Assembly (NCBI GenBank): GCA_964451415.1
Contig: CAYVHU010000020.1
Coordinates: 1 to 36,369 of the forward strand
DNA: 36,369 nucleotides
Reading direction: 5' to 3'
Source: CAYVHU01 sp964451415
GTDB lineage: Bacteria; Pseudomonadota; Alphaproteobacteria; Rhodospirillales; Magnetovibrionaceae
Positions 8,483 through 14,566 of this stretch are shown here, in pieces. Every line of letters begins with the position of its first letter. Positions within the stretch are counted from its first letter, which is position 1. Position numbers and translations under genes: made by a program. The notes under the pieces were generated by a model that ran no database searches, was not told where the DNA came from, and saw nothing but the letters and a program-made list of their open reading frames with translations.

Positions 8483-8959
8483 ATGCGCATCGCGTTGCTC
8501 GTCAGTTTCGTTTTTTTGGGGATCGGTTTTTTTAGGGCCGTTCCGGCAAAGGCCGCTATCCATAAGCCCCATTCCGCCATCGTGGTTGTCGAGACCGCGC
8601 AGCCTTTTGGCGCGTTTGTCAAGAAACTCAAAGCGGCCATCGTTGAAAATAAAATGGGGATCGTCGCGCAGGCCTGCGCATCGTGTGGTGCGCGTTCGCT
8701 CGGCGTGAGCATACCGGGCAATGTCGTGATCATGATTTTCCGTCCGGATTTCGCCGTACGCATGTTGAAAGCCAGCATCGCCGCCGGTATCGAGGCCCCG
8801 TTGCGTCTTTACATCACCGAACGCCCCAACGGACAGGCCCGGCTTACGTACCGGCTGCCCAGTCGCGTTTTCGCCCCTTATAAGGTGGCGAAACTGGAGG
8901 CAATGGCCCGGGAACTGGATAAAATCATCGCCAGGATTGTCACCGCCGCCGTGAAATAA
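8483..8959 (+). CDS. Secreted DUF302 domain protein
   Basis: The 158-residue protein begins with a clear signal peptide (MRIALLVSFVFLGIGFF, then AVPAKAA as a likely cleavage site). The mature part resembles DUF302: an N-terminal strand followed by FGAFVKKLKAAIVENKMGIVAQ, then VMIFRPDFAVRML and APLRLYITE. Function is unknown. DUF302 proteins are small alpha/beta domains often found near sulfur-oxidation or metal genes. An ATG at 8483 is chosen because GGAG lies 5-8 bases upstream. A CASC pair (near residue 65) is present in the mature protein. It precedes the YeeE-type permease by 29 bp, same strand, so the two are probably co-transcribed. Confidence 0.75.
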   Translation: MRIALLVSFVFLGIGFFRAVPAKAAIHKPHSAIVVVETAQPFGAFVKKLKAAIVENKMGIVAQACASCGARSLGVSIPGNVVIMIFRPDFAVRMLKASIAAGIEAPLRLYITERPNGQARLTYRLPSRVFAPYKVAKLEAMARELDKIIARIVTAAVK

Positions 8960-8988
8960 CCTCCCGTCGAATCCGGAGCACGTTTTTT

Positions 8989-10254
8989 TTGTCTCTTTCT
9001 CCATCACCGCCCACCGTTCAAAAACGTCTTCTCGGCGTCGCTGTAACGGTTGCGGTGGGACTGGTCTTCACGCTTTACACAGACGGGATCAGACCGGCAC
9101 TTTTGGCACTTGTCGGCCTTGGTTTGGGGATGTCGCTTTATCACGCCGCTTTCGGGTTTACCTCGGCCTACCGGCGCGCCTATCTGGAAAAGGATATCTC
9201 CGGCGTCAGCGCGCAGATGGTCATGCTTGCGGTGGCGATGCTGCTTTTCGCTCCCATCCTCGCCAAGGGGCAGGTTTTTGGCGTGGGCGTGGGCGTGGGC
9301 GTGGGCGTGGGCGTGGTCGGGGGCGTGGTCGGGGGCGTGGTCGGGGCGGTGGCGCCGGTGAGCGTGTCCATGGCTTTCGGCGCCTTTCTTTTCGGCATCG
9401 GCATGCAGCTTGCTGGCGGGTGTGCGTCCGGCACCTTGTACACCGCCGGTGGCGGCAACCTGAAAATGATTTTGGTGCTGGTTTTCTTTTCCCTGGGGAC
9501 CTTTTGGGGCAGCCTTGATCTGCCGTGGTGGAGCAGCCTGCCCGGCATCGGCCCCGTGCGCCTGAGTGATGTCTTCGGCTGGCCGGGCGCGGTGGCCTTG
9601 CAACTGGGCGTTCTGGCGGTTCTTTATGTCGGGCTCAGGCGGATGGGGATGCGCAACAAACGCCCGCTTTGGGGGGGACGCGGTTTCAGCCTGTCTCGCG
9701 TCTTTCGGGGGCCCTGGCCGCTTTTGTCGAGCGCCCTCTTGCTGGCGCTGCTCAATGTGGCGACGCTTTTGCTCGCCGGACATCCGTGGACCATCACCTG
9801 GGGCTTTTCCCTGTGGACGGCGAAGGCGGCGGTGTTCTTGGGGTGGGACCCTTCTACCAGTCTCTTTTGGAGCGGGATGTTTCAGCAGATGTCTCTGGTC
9901 CGGCCCCTGTTGAGCGATACCACGGCGATGATGGACATCGCCATCATGGTGGGGGCCTTGATAGCGGCGGCGCTTGAAGGCCGGGCGGGGGGCCGCAATC
10001 CCCAGTTGGCGCGCGCCCGGCTGGCGTACACCTTGGCGGCTATCGTGATCGGCGGGCTTGCCATGGGGTACGGTGCGCGTCTGGCCTACGGCTGCAACAT
10101 CGGGGCCTTTTTTAGCGGCATTGCCTCCACCAGTCTGCACGGCTGGGTGTGGATTCTCATGGCCATTCCGGGAAATATCGTCGGCATTCGTTTGCGTCCG
10201 CTTTTCCAGGCCAGGAGGGATCCTAAGTGCCTTCACCGGGAAGATAGCGTTTGA
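8989..10254 (+). CDS. YeeE/YedE family sulfur-compound permease
   Basis: A 421-residue polytopic membrane protein with about ten hydrophobic segments. Two signature cysteine motifs of the YeeE/YedE (TsuA-like) family are present: GGCASGTLYTAGGGN (Cys145) and AYGCNIGAFFSGIAST (Cys369). TsuA members take up thiosulfate by relay through such cysteines, and related proteins move selenium or sulfur species. The start appears to be TTG at 8989, with CCGGAG ten bases upstream. Residues 97-121 are an unusual run of Gly-Val dipeptides coded by a tandem hexanucleotide. The gene ends inside the convergent TlpA-like gene (32-bp overlap). A sulfur substrate is inferred from the family. Confidence 0.88.
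   Translation: MSLSPSPPTVQKRLLGVAVTVAVGLVFTLYTDGIRPALLALVGLGLGMSLYHAAFGFTSAYRRAYLEKDISGVSAQMVMLAVAMLLFAPILAKGQVFGVGVGVGVGVGVVGGVVGGVVGAVAPVSVSMAFGAFLFGIGMQLAGGCASGTLYTAGGGNLKMILVLVFFSLGTFWGSLDLPWWSSLPGIGPVRLSDVFGWPGAVALQLGVLAVLYVGLRRMGMRNKRPLWGGRGFSLSRVFRGPWPLLSSALLLALLNVATLLLAGHPWTITWGFSLWTAKAAVFLGWDPSTSLFWSGMFQQMSLVRPLLSDTTAMMDIAIMVGALIAAALEGRAGGRNPQLARARLAYTLAAIVIGGLAMGYGARLAYGCNIGAFFSGIASTSLHGWVWILMAIPGNIVGIRLRPLFQARRDPKCLHREDSV
9280..9351 (+). repeat. GGCGTG hexanucleotide and 12-bp tandem repeat within permease gene
   Basis: Six perfect copies of GGCGTG (9280-9315) are followed by two copies of GTCGGGGGCGTG and a degenerate third (9316-9351). All units are multiples of three, so gain or loss keeps the frame. 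They code for a Gly-Val-rich segment between two predicted membrane helices, ahead of the first signature cysteine motif. Slipped-strand mispairing could change its length. Confidence 0.95.
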
Positions 10255-10804
10255 TAAAACTCACCGCTTGGGGGGAAGTCCAATCAACGGCACCGACGAT
10301 TCTACCCAGTTCACGTCCTTTGGCGTCGAGCAGCATGGTGGTGGGCAGAAGGCTCTGCTTAAAGGCGATTCCCAACTTTCTGTTCTTGTCGATAAAAACG
10401 GGAAGGTTCGCGAGCTTGCGTCGTTTGAGGAACCTTTTAACCACCGTTGCACCGCCACGGTCCTGGGAAATGGTCAAGACCGTGAAGGTCTTGCCGCCGA
10501 GTTTGGCTTGCAAGGCGTTTAAACGCGGCATTTCCGCGACGCATGGGGGACACCATGTGGCCCAGAAGTTGAGCAAAACCACCTTGCCGCGGAAATCCTT
10601 CAAGGTGTGCTTTTCGCCCCGGGCGTCAAAGAACGCGATGTCCGACGTCTTTTCAGGACGTACGTCATGGACGAATTTTGCATAGCCCCCCGTGAGGGTT
10701 CCCCTTGCCAAGGCGCGGCCCGATGGCGCGACGGCCAGGGTCAGGACGAACGCGAGTACAAGAAAGGCGACGTTGGAACAAAGAGTGCGGCGCGCCAATC
10801 TCAT
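10223..10804 (-). CDS. TlpA/ResA-type periplasmic thiol:disulfide oxidoreductase
   Basis: A 193-residue protein with an N-terminal membrane or signal segment (NVAFLVLAFVLTLAVA) and a thioredoxin-like domain. The active site is FWATWCPPC at residues 80-88, with Cys85 and Cys88, the WCxxC form typical of TlpA/ResA/SoxW. The cis-proline loop is LLPTTMLLD. ResA-type enzymes keep the haem-binding cysteines of apocytochromes c reduced; SoxW-type enzymes serve sulfur oxidation. Its ATG overlaps the cytochrome c stop (10801-10804, ATGA), so it is co-translated with a cytochrome. This supports a role in maturing that cytochrome or the cysteine-repeat protein upstream. The 3' end overlaps the convergent permease gene. 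Confidence 0.9.
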   Translation of the reverse strand: MRLARRTLCSNVAFLVLAFVLTLAVAPSGRALARGTLTGGYAKFVHDVRPEKTSDIAFFDARGEKHTLKDFRGKVVLLNFWATWCPPCVAEMPRLNALQAKLGGKTFTVLTISQDRGGATVVKRFLKRRKLANLPVFIDKNRKLGIAFKQSLLPTTMLLDAKGRELGRIVGAVDWTSPQAVSFIKRYLPGEGT

Positions 10805-11388
10805 TGAGCCGCGCAGGGGTTCATGGCGGAACGCGGCGACATGGTTTTGTTCTGGGCTTTCTCTTGGGCGATGAAACCTTTTTGTAGTTTCGCCGTGTAC
10901 GCTGTCAGGGCCGCCAGCTTACGGGAATTCCAAGGCAGAGGCTTCGTTTCCATGGCCGCCAGCAGGCATAACTGAATCATTTCGTCGAGCCTGATTTGTT
11001 TCACTCCATTATCTTCCGCCATAACGACTTTGTGGGGATAGGGTTTGGCGAAGGTTTCATTGTACATGCCGTAGCTGGCGTGGCAGGTGTTGCAGGAGTA
11101 ACCATTGGTGCTCAGATCCTTGTCCTTGAACAGCCGTTCGCCTTCCTTGACCAACGCCGCCTGGTCGCCTTTCGCCAGCATGGTCCCTTGCGGTCTGGTG
11201 AAAAGTGAGGTCTTGATGCCCATTTCCGCCGCCGCTGCTGCGCAGGGATTGCCCGGTGCCGCCGCGCAGGGGTTCATGCCGGTTTGGGCGACGCTTTTTC
11301 CGCCTGAAACAAGAAGGGCAAAAGTGAAAAACGCACCCCATAAAACCAGACGGACGACAGTGTCCCGTGTCACTTGGTCCCGTGTCAT
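10801..11388 (-). CDS. Monohaem cytochrome c with terminal MNPCAA motifs
   Basis: A 195-residue secreted protein. Residues about 10-35 are a signal peptide. A single c-type haem site CNTCH is at residues 99-103, followed by several methionines that could be the distal ligand (for example in VVMAEDN or AAMETKPLPW). What is unusual is a cysteine motif repeated outside the haem domain: MNPCAA at 38-43, GNPCAA at 46-51 and MNPCAA at 189-194, two residues from the end. The same motif is tandemly repeated in the gene just upstream. A GGGAGAA site precedes the ATG at 11388. It is co-translated with the TlpA-like protein. The haem assignment is firm; the role of the extra cysteines (metal or second-haem binding, or disulfide exchange) is unknown. 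Confidence 0.88.
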   Translation of the reverse strand: MTRDQVTRDTVVRLVLWGAFFTFALLVSGGKSVAQTGMNPCAAAPGNPCAAAAAEMGIKTSLFTRPQGTMLAKGDQAALVKEGERLFKDKDLSTNGYSCNTCHASYGMYNETFAKPYPHKVVMAEDNGVKQIRLDEMIQLCLLAAMETKPLPWNSRKLAALTAYTAKLQKGFIAQEKAQNKTMSPRSAMNPCAAQ

Positions 11389-11431
11389 TTGACGTTCTCC
11401 CTTTTCACGATGAATTTCAGGTGTTCAGCGC

Positions 11432-11479
11432 CCAAACGCATTCAAATGACACCCTCGCGGTTGCCGTGAATGCGTTTGG
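11432..11479 (-). promoter_or_regulatory. Intercistronic 13-bp inverted repeat (stem-loop)
   Basis: CCAAACGCATTCA at 11432-11444 is perfectly complementary to TGAATGCGTTTGG at 11467-11479, with a 22-nt loop. It lies in the 124-bp space between the MNPCAA-repeat gene (upstream) and the monohaem cytochrome gene. No T-run follows on the minus strand, so it is not a classical terminator. I infer an RNA-stabilising or processing hairpin that could set unequal expression of the two genes; a regulator site is the alternative. Confidence 0.6.
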
Positions 11480-11512
11480 TTCCTTGGCCTTCGGCGAATC
11501 CCAAATTTTCGA

Positions 11513-11818
11513 CTACTGCGCCGCGCAGGGGTTCATGCCCATTTTCTTGCCGTGTTCGGGCTTCATGTCGTCCGATGATGCCGCGCAGGGGTTCATGCCC
11601 ATTTTCTTGCCGTGTTCGAGCTTCATGTCATCCGATGATGCCGCGCAAGGGTTCATGCCCATCTTTTTGTCATGTTTTGGTTTCATGCTTTTCGAAGACG
11701 CCGCGCAGGGGTTCATGGCTCCGTGGCTGTCGGCCATGGCGGTTCCGCCAAGGCTCAGCAAGGCCACGGTGCCGAGTGCGATGAAAAGTGTCGATTTGGT
11801 CATGTTGAAACGCCTCAT
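11513..11818 (-). CDS. Small secreted MNPCAA-repeat protein
   Basis: A 101-residue protein of no family I can name. It has a signal peptide (hydrophobic TLFIALGTVALLSLGG, likely cut after AMA near residue 29). The whole mature part is built of 20-residue units, MNPCAASSDDMK plus a His/Lys/Met-rich half, with MNPCAA at residues 35-40, 55-60, 75-80 and 95-100, ending in Gln. Each unit offers one Cys, several Met and one His, a composition that suggests binding of copper, iron or another soft metal, or a redox thiol role; this is inference. The ATG at 11818 has AGGAGAAC 5-12 bases upstream, much like the cytochrome gene; an ATG at 11803 is also possible. It lies upstream of the cytochrome c and TlpA genes. 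Confidence 0.75.
   Translation of the reverse strand: MRRFNMTKSTLFIALGTVALLSLGGTAMADSHGAMNPCAASSKSMKPKHDKKMGMNPCAASSDDMKLEHGKKMGMNPCAASSDDMKPEHGKKMGMNPCAAQ
11521..11720 (-). repeat. 60-bp tandem repeat in MNPCAA gene
   Basis: Three full 60-bp copies (11521-11580, 11581-11640, 11641-11700) and a 20-bp partial copy code for the MNPCAA units. The first two differ at only two bases, while the third is more diverged, which indicates recent duplication at the 3' end of the gene. The core GCCGCGCAGGGGTTCAT also appears in the downstream cytochrome gene near 11260 and near 10805. Confidence 0.97.
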
Positions 11819-11855
11819 TTGCAGTTCTCCTCATACAAAATCAGATCGGGGAGGA

Positions 11856-11884
11856 AGGGTACACGGACAGAGGGTACACCGACA
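11856..11884 (-). promoter_or_regulatory. Tandem 15-bp direct repeat upstream of MNPCAA gene
   Basis: AGGGTACACGGACA (11856-11869) and AGGGTACACCGACA (11871-11884) are near-identical with a 15-bp period, 38-66 bp upstream of the MNPCAA-gene ATG. Tandem direct repeats so placed are often sites for a response regulator or an alternative sigma factor. The surrounding 283-bp space up to the five-haem cytochrome gene is AT-rich and must hold both divergent promoters; no clear -35/-10 pair stands out. Confidence 0.45.
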
Positions 11885-12101
11885 ATGTTTTTCAATTATT
11901 CCATATAAAAATGATACGCAACGTCCTCATTGACTCTGCAATTTATACGACCCTATGTGGTCACAATAAGCAAGGATTTTGAGACTGAAAAAGGCTTGAA
12001 TTTTTTTATGACTTTTTAATCTGCAATTTTGAGATGGATTCCGACGGCGCGCATCCGCGGCCCGTCTCGGTACGGTTGTGAAGGGGGGCATCGAATTGAA
12101 A

Positions 12102-13304
12102 ATGAGAACAGCTTTGGTCATGGTTTTCGGGGTGTTGTCGGCGTACTTCTTTTTCGGCGTTCCCACTGTTTTTGCCGGCCAGGCGCAGAAAACCGACGTT
12201 GCGGTGGCGCACCTGCCGGCGGGATACTGGCGATCGCCCCTTGCGCCCCAGGGTGCGCCGCCGAAGGATTGGGACAAGTTGGAGCGTTCTCTCAACCCGC
12301 GCTCGTGTGCGCAATGCCACAGCGATAAATTCAAGGAATGGAGCACGTCTTTTCACGCCAAGGCCTTTTCGCCCGGGTTGGTGGGGCAGTTGATCACCAC
12401 GTTTTCCACCAATCCCGGTTCGTGCATGCGCTGCCATGCGCCGCTGGCCGAACAGACCCGGGCCTTCAAGGTCGCGCGCGCGCGCGGACGGGGCGACGAC
12501 AAGGCCGCCCAGGCTCTGGCGGCGATGGGGAACAGTTGCGCGGGCTGTCATCTTCGCCACAACCGCCGCTACGGTCCGCCCAAGGCGGGCAGCGGAAAAA
12601 CCGGACAAAGTGTTTTTACGGCCCCACACGGCGGTGTTTTCAGGACCAAGGATTTTGAGAAATCATCCTTTTGCAAGTCCTGTCACCAGTTCCCACCGGC
12701 ATGGGGTACGGTTAACGGAAAGCCTCTTCAGAACACATATGCCGAATGGAAGGCCAGCCCCCAGGCGGCGCAGGGGATTTCGTGCCAAAACTGCCACATG
12801 CCTGGGCGCAAGCACCTGTGGCGCGGTATCCACGATCCGAAGATGGTGAAATCCGGGCTGACGGCGCGCTTTGAAGCAACGCCGGACAAGGCCCGGTTCG
12901 TGCTTGTGAACAGTGGCGTTGGCCACGCCTTCCCGACCTATGTGACGCCCAAGGTGGTGATGCGCGCGGTGGCGTTGGATGCCGCCGGTAAACCGCTTGC
13001 GGGGACGCAAAGCGCCTACGTCATCCGCCGGTCTGTCGGCTCCGGCGATAATGGTTGGTACGAAAACTTCGACACGCGCTTGCTTCCCGGCCGTTCGGCG
13101 AAGCTTTCGGTCCCCTGGGGCGGGGCCAGGCGGGTGCGCATGTGGCTGGATGTCTATCCGGATGATTTCTACGCCAATCAGGTTTATGGCGGGCTTTTGC
13201 GGGAACTGAACGGGAAAGCGCGCAAACTGATTGTCAAGGCCAGTAGGGCCGCTTCCAAAAGCCACTTCCGCCTGTTCGAAACCGAACTGACCCGGCCCCG
13301 GTGA
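12102..13304 (+). CDS. Five-haem periplasmic cytochrome c (cytochrome c554-like)
   Basis: A 400-residue protein with a signal peptide (ALVMVFGVLSAYFFFGV, cut near FAGQ). Five c-type haem sites are seen: CAQCH 69-73, CMRCH 108-112, CAGCH 146-150, CKSCH 191-195 and CQNCH 228-232. The first section (SCAQCHSDKFKEWSTSFHAKAFS) resembles the cytochrome_c554 family, in which the histidine of SxHAxA serves as a distal ligand. The C-terminal 160 residues carry no haem and look like a beta-sandwich domain (NSGVGHAFPTYVTP). The first ATG (12102) is chosen; in-frame GTG (12078) and TTG (12096) lie upstream, and AAGGGGGG at 12081-12088 could serve the TTG. It is divergent from the MNPCAA operon. Electron partner and substrate are unknown. 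Confidence 0.88.
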   Translation: MRTALVMVFGVLSAYFFFGVPTVFAGQAQKTDVAVAHLPAGYWRSPLAPQGAPPKDWDKLERSLNPRSCAQCHSDKFKEWSTSFHAKAFSPGLVGQLITTFSTNPGSCMRCHAPLAEQTRAFKVARARGRGDDKAAQALAAMGNSCAGCHLRHNRRYGPPKAGSGKTGQSVFTAPHGGVFRTKDFEKSSFCKSCHQFPPAWGTVNGKPLQNTYAEWKASPQAAQGISCQNCHMPGRKHLWRGIHDPKMVKSGLTARFEATPDKARFVLVNSGVGHAFPTYVTPKVVMRAVALDAAGKPLAGTQSAYVIRRSVGSGDNGWYENFDTRLLPGRSAKLSVPWGGARRVRMWLDVYPDDFYANQVYGGLLRELNGKARKLIVKASRAASKSHFRLFETELTRPR

Positions 13305-13335
13305 TCCCCTGGGTACGATGTGCGCCCATAAGGCC

Positions 13336-13364
13336 TTGACGCTTCGACTTGATTGCCTTAATAC
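13336..13364 (+). promoter_or_regulatory. Sigma70-type promoter of tRNA-Met
   Basis: TTGACG at 13336-13341 and TAATAC at 13359-13364 are separated by exactly 17 bp. The predicted transcription start near 13371 is a few bases before the tRNA. This is a close match to the housekeeping consensus at the right distance. Confidence 0.75.
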
Positions 13365-13375
13365 CGCCCTCTCGT

Positions 13376-13452
13376 GGCTGGGTAGCTCAGCTGGTTAGAG
13401 CGCGGCACTCATAATGCCGAGGTCGGCGGTTCGAGCCCGCCCCCAGCTACCA
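13376..13452 (+). tRNA. tRNA-Met (CAT anticodon), elongator type
   Basis: A 77-nt cloverleaf with encoded CCA. The acceptor stem GGCTGGG pairs with CCCAGCT, leaving a G-U wobble at position 1-72. The D-arm is TAGCTCAGCTGGTTAGAGC, the anticodon loop reads ACTCATAAT with CAT at 13410-13412, and the T-arm has GGTTCGAGC. The absence of the initiator C1-A72 mismatch argues for elongator Met. A CAT tRNA modified to read Ile (AUA) is less likely, because the GCACTCATAATGC stem-loop resembles elongator Met. It has its own promoter and terminator. Confidence 0.93.
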
Positions 13453-13457
13453 CACAC

Positions 13458-13491
13458 AAAACCCGGTTCCTGGTTTCAGGAGCCGGGTTTT
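13458..13491. terminator. Rho-independent terminator after tRNA-Met (bidirectional)
   Basis: AAAACCCGGTTCCTG and CAGGAGCCGGGTTTT form a 15-bp stem with one G-T pair and a 4-nt GTTT loop. A-tract and T-tract flanks let it work both ways: for the tRNA on the plus strand, and for the minus-strand gene whose stop lies at 13495. Confidence 0.9.
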
Positions 13492-13494
13492 GCG

Positions 13495-13932
13495 TTAGTT
13501 GAGGCAACGTGGGGTGTCATTGACTTCCTCCGCGACGACCGAAACGGATTTTCCATCACGGTCAATAATAGCGTACTGTTCGACGTCTCCGGCGAGAATT
13601 TTTTCGCGCATGTCGGTAAGGAACGCCTGCGCCTGTTCCTCGCTGGGCAGCGTGGCATTCGAATTTTTGGCGAGGCCCACCACGCATAAGGTCCAATCGG
13701 TTTCGTGGGCATCTGCGGTTTCGCGCACCTGATCGAACTTCAAGCCCGGTTCCACCGCCTGATGGGCATCGAACAGGATCTGCACGAAGCTGACGTCAGC
13801 GTCTTCGACGCTCATTTCGCGGCGGGTTTCATCGCCCATGGCGGAGACGCGGACAAAGACATAGAGCATGCGGTGCTTGAAACCGGAAAGCAGTATTTGC
13901 GTAACAAGGTCGTCGAAACTGACAGCGTTCAT
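13495..13932 (-). CDS. Conserved-looking protein of unknown function
   Basis: A 145-residue soluble protein I do not recognise. It has no signal peptide or membrane segment. It alternates strands and helices (MLYVFVRVSAMG, VSFVQILFDAHQAVEPGLKFDQV, WTLCVVGLAKNS, AFLTDMREKILAGD, QYAIIDRDGKSVS), which suggests a compact alpha/beta fold. The start ATG at 13932 is 12 bp after the stop of the UPF0178 gene, so the two are probably one transcript, ended by the terminator at 13458-13491. Coding is supported by length, codon use like its neighbours and snug operon spacing. No function can be assigned. Confidence 0.7.
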   Translation of the reverse strand: MNAVSFDDLVTQILLSGFKHRMLYVFVRVSAMGDETRREMSVEDADVSFVQILFDAHQAVEPGLKFDQVRETADAHETDWTLCVVGLAKNSNATLPSEEQAQAFLTDMREKILAGDVEQYAIIDRDGKSVSVVAEEVNDTPRCLN

Positions 13933-13944
13933 GGGCGGTCTCCG

Positions 13945-14391
13945 TTATCGTTTGGCGAGGTGGACGGTTTTTTCAAGGGCATTGAGAAAGCGTGAGCGAT
14001 CTTGTTTCGCGAACGGGCGCGGGCCGCCGGTGATGCTGCCGGCTTCGCGAAGGTCCGTCATCAGGTTGCGGGTCGCCAGCGCCATGCCAATGGAAGATTC
14101 GTTCAATGTCCTCCCGTTGGGGCACAGCACATGCGCCCCGTTTTTGATGCAGCGCTCGGCCAGCGGAATGTCGTTGGTGATGACGATGTCGTTGTGTGCG
14201 ACATGCGCGGCGATCCAGTCATCCGCCGCGTCCGCTCCGGGGGCGACCACCACCACGCGCACCAGGGGACTGGGGTGGGGGCGTACCCCGCCGTCGCAAA
14301 CCATGTGGACGTTCAGGTGGTGGCGTTCGCCAACGCGAATGGTTTCATCCTTGACCGGACAGGCGTCGGCATCAATGTAAATTTCAGGCAT
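13945..14391 (-). CDS. UPF0178 (YaiI/YqxD, DUF188) family protein
   Basis: A 148-residue protein that starts MPEIYIDADACPVKDE, the hallmark of the YaiI/YqxD family, a PIN-like fold with an acidic cluster. Further matching segments are VRVVVVAPGADAADDWIA, HNDIVITNDIPLAERCI and the C-terminal GGPRPFAKQDRSRFLNALE. PIN-like folds are often nucleases, but no activity is established for this family as far as I know. The ATG at 14391 is used because it gives the conserved N-terminus and has GAGG upstream; a TTG at 14406 is in frame. It is upstream in a pair with the unknown 145-residue protein. Confidence 0.9.
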   Translation of the reverse strand: MPEIYIDADACPVKDETIRVGERHHLNVHMVCDGGVRPHPSPLVRVVVVAPGADAADDWIAAHVAHNDIVITNDIPLAERCIKNGAHVLCPNGRTLNESSIGMALATRNLMTDLREAGSITGGPRPFAKQDRSRFLNALEKTVHLAKR

Positions 14392-14566
14392 TTTGTTTGG
14401 CCTCAACGCTGAAGCATGCGGGTTTTTCCGGCCCGGTAAAATGCACCGTATGGGTTGAAGACGCCAGCCTCATTGTGTGGTTTTGGTTTTGCCGCTGGAA
14501 AATATTTTTTTGAATCTCTCCAGAGTAGAAGGTATAACGGACGCTTCAATTTTAGAAAGGGCGTTC

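Noticed and set aside
9280..9351. Tandem repeat considered as a CRISPR array
   Set aside because: Units are 6-12 bp with no spacers. The same holds for the tracts at 11521, 21321 and 28257; no CRISPR array is present in the window.
9004..10236. 410-codon minus-strand frame with His-Ala repeats
   Set aside because: The His-Ala run is the antisense of the Gly-Val hexanucleotide repeat in the permease gene. It has no ribosome site or domain.
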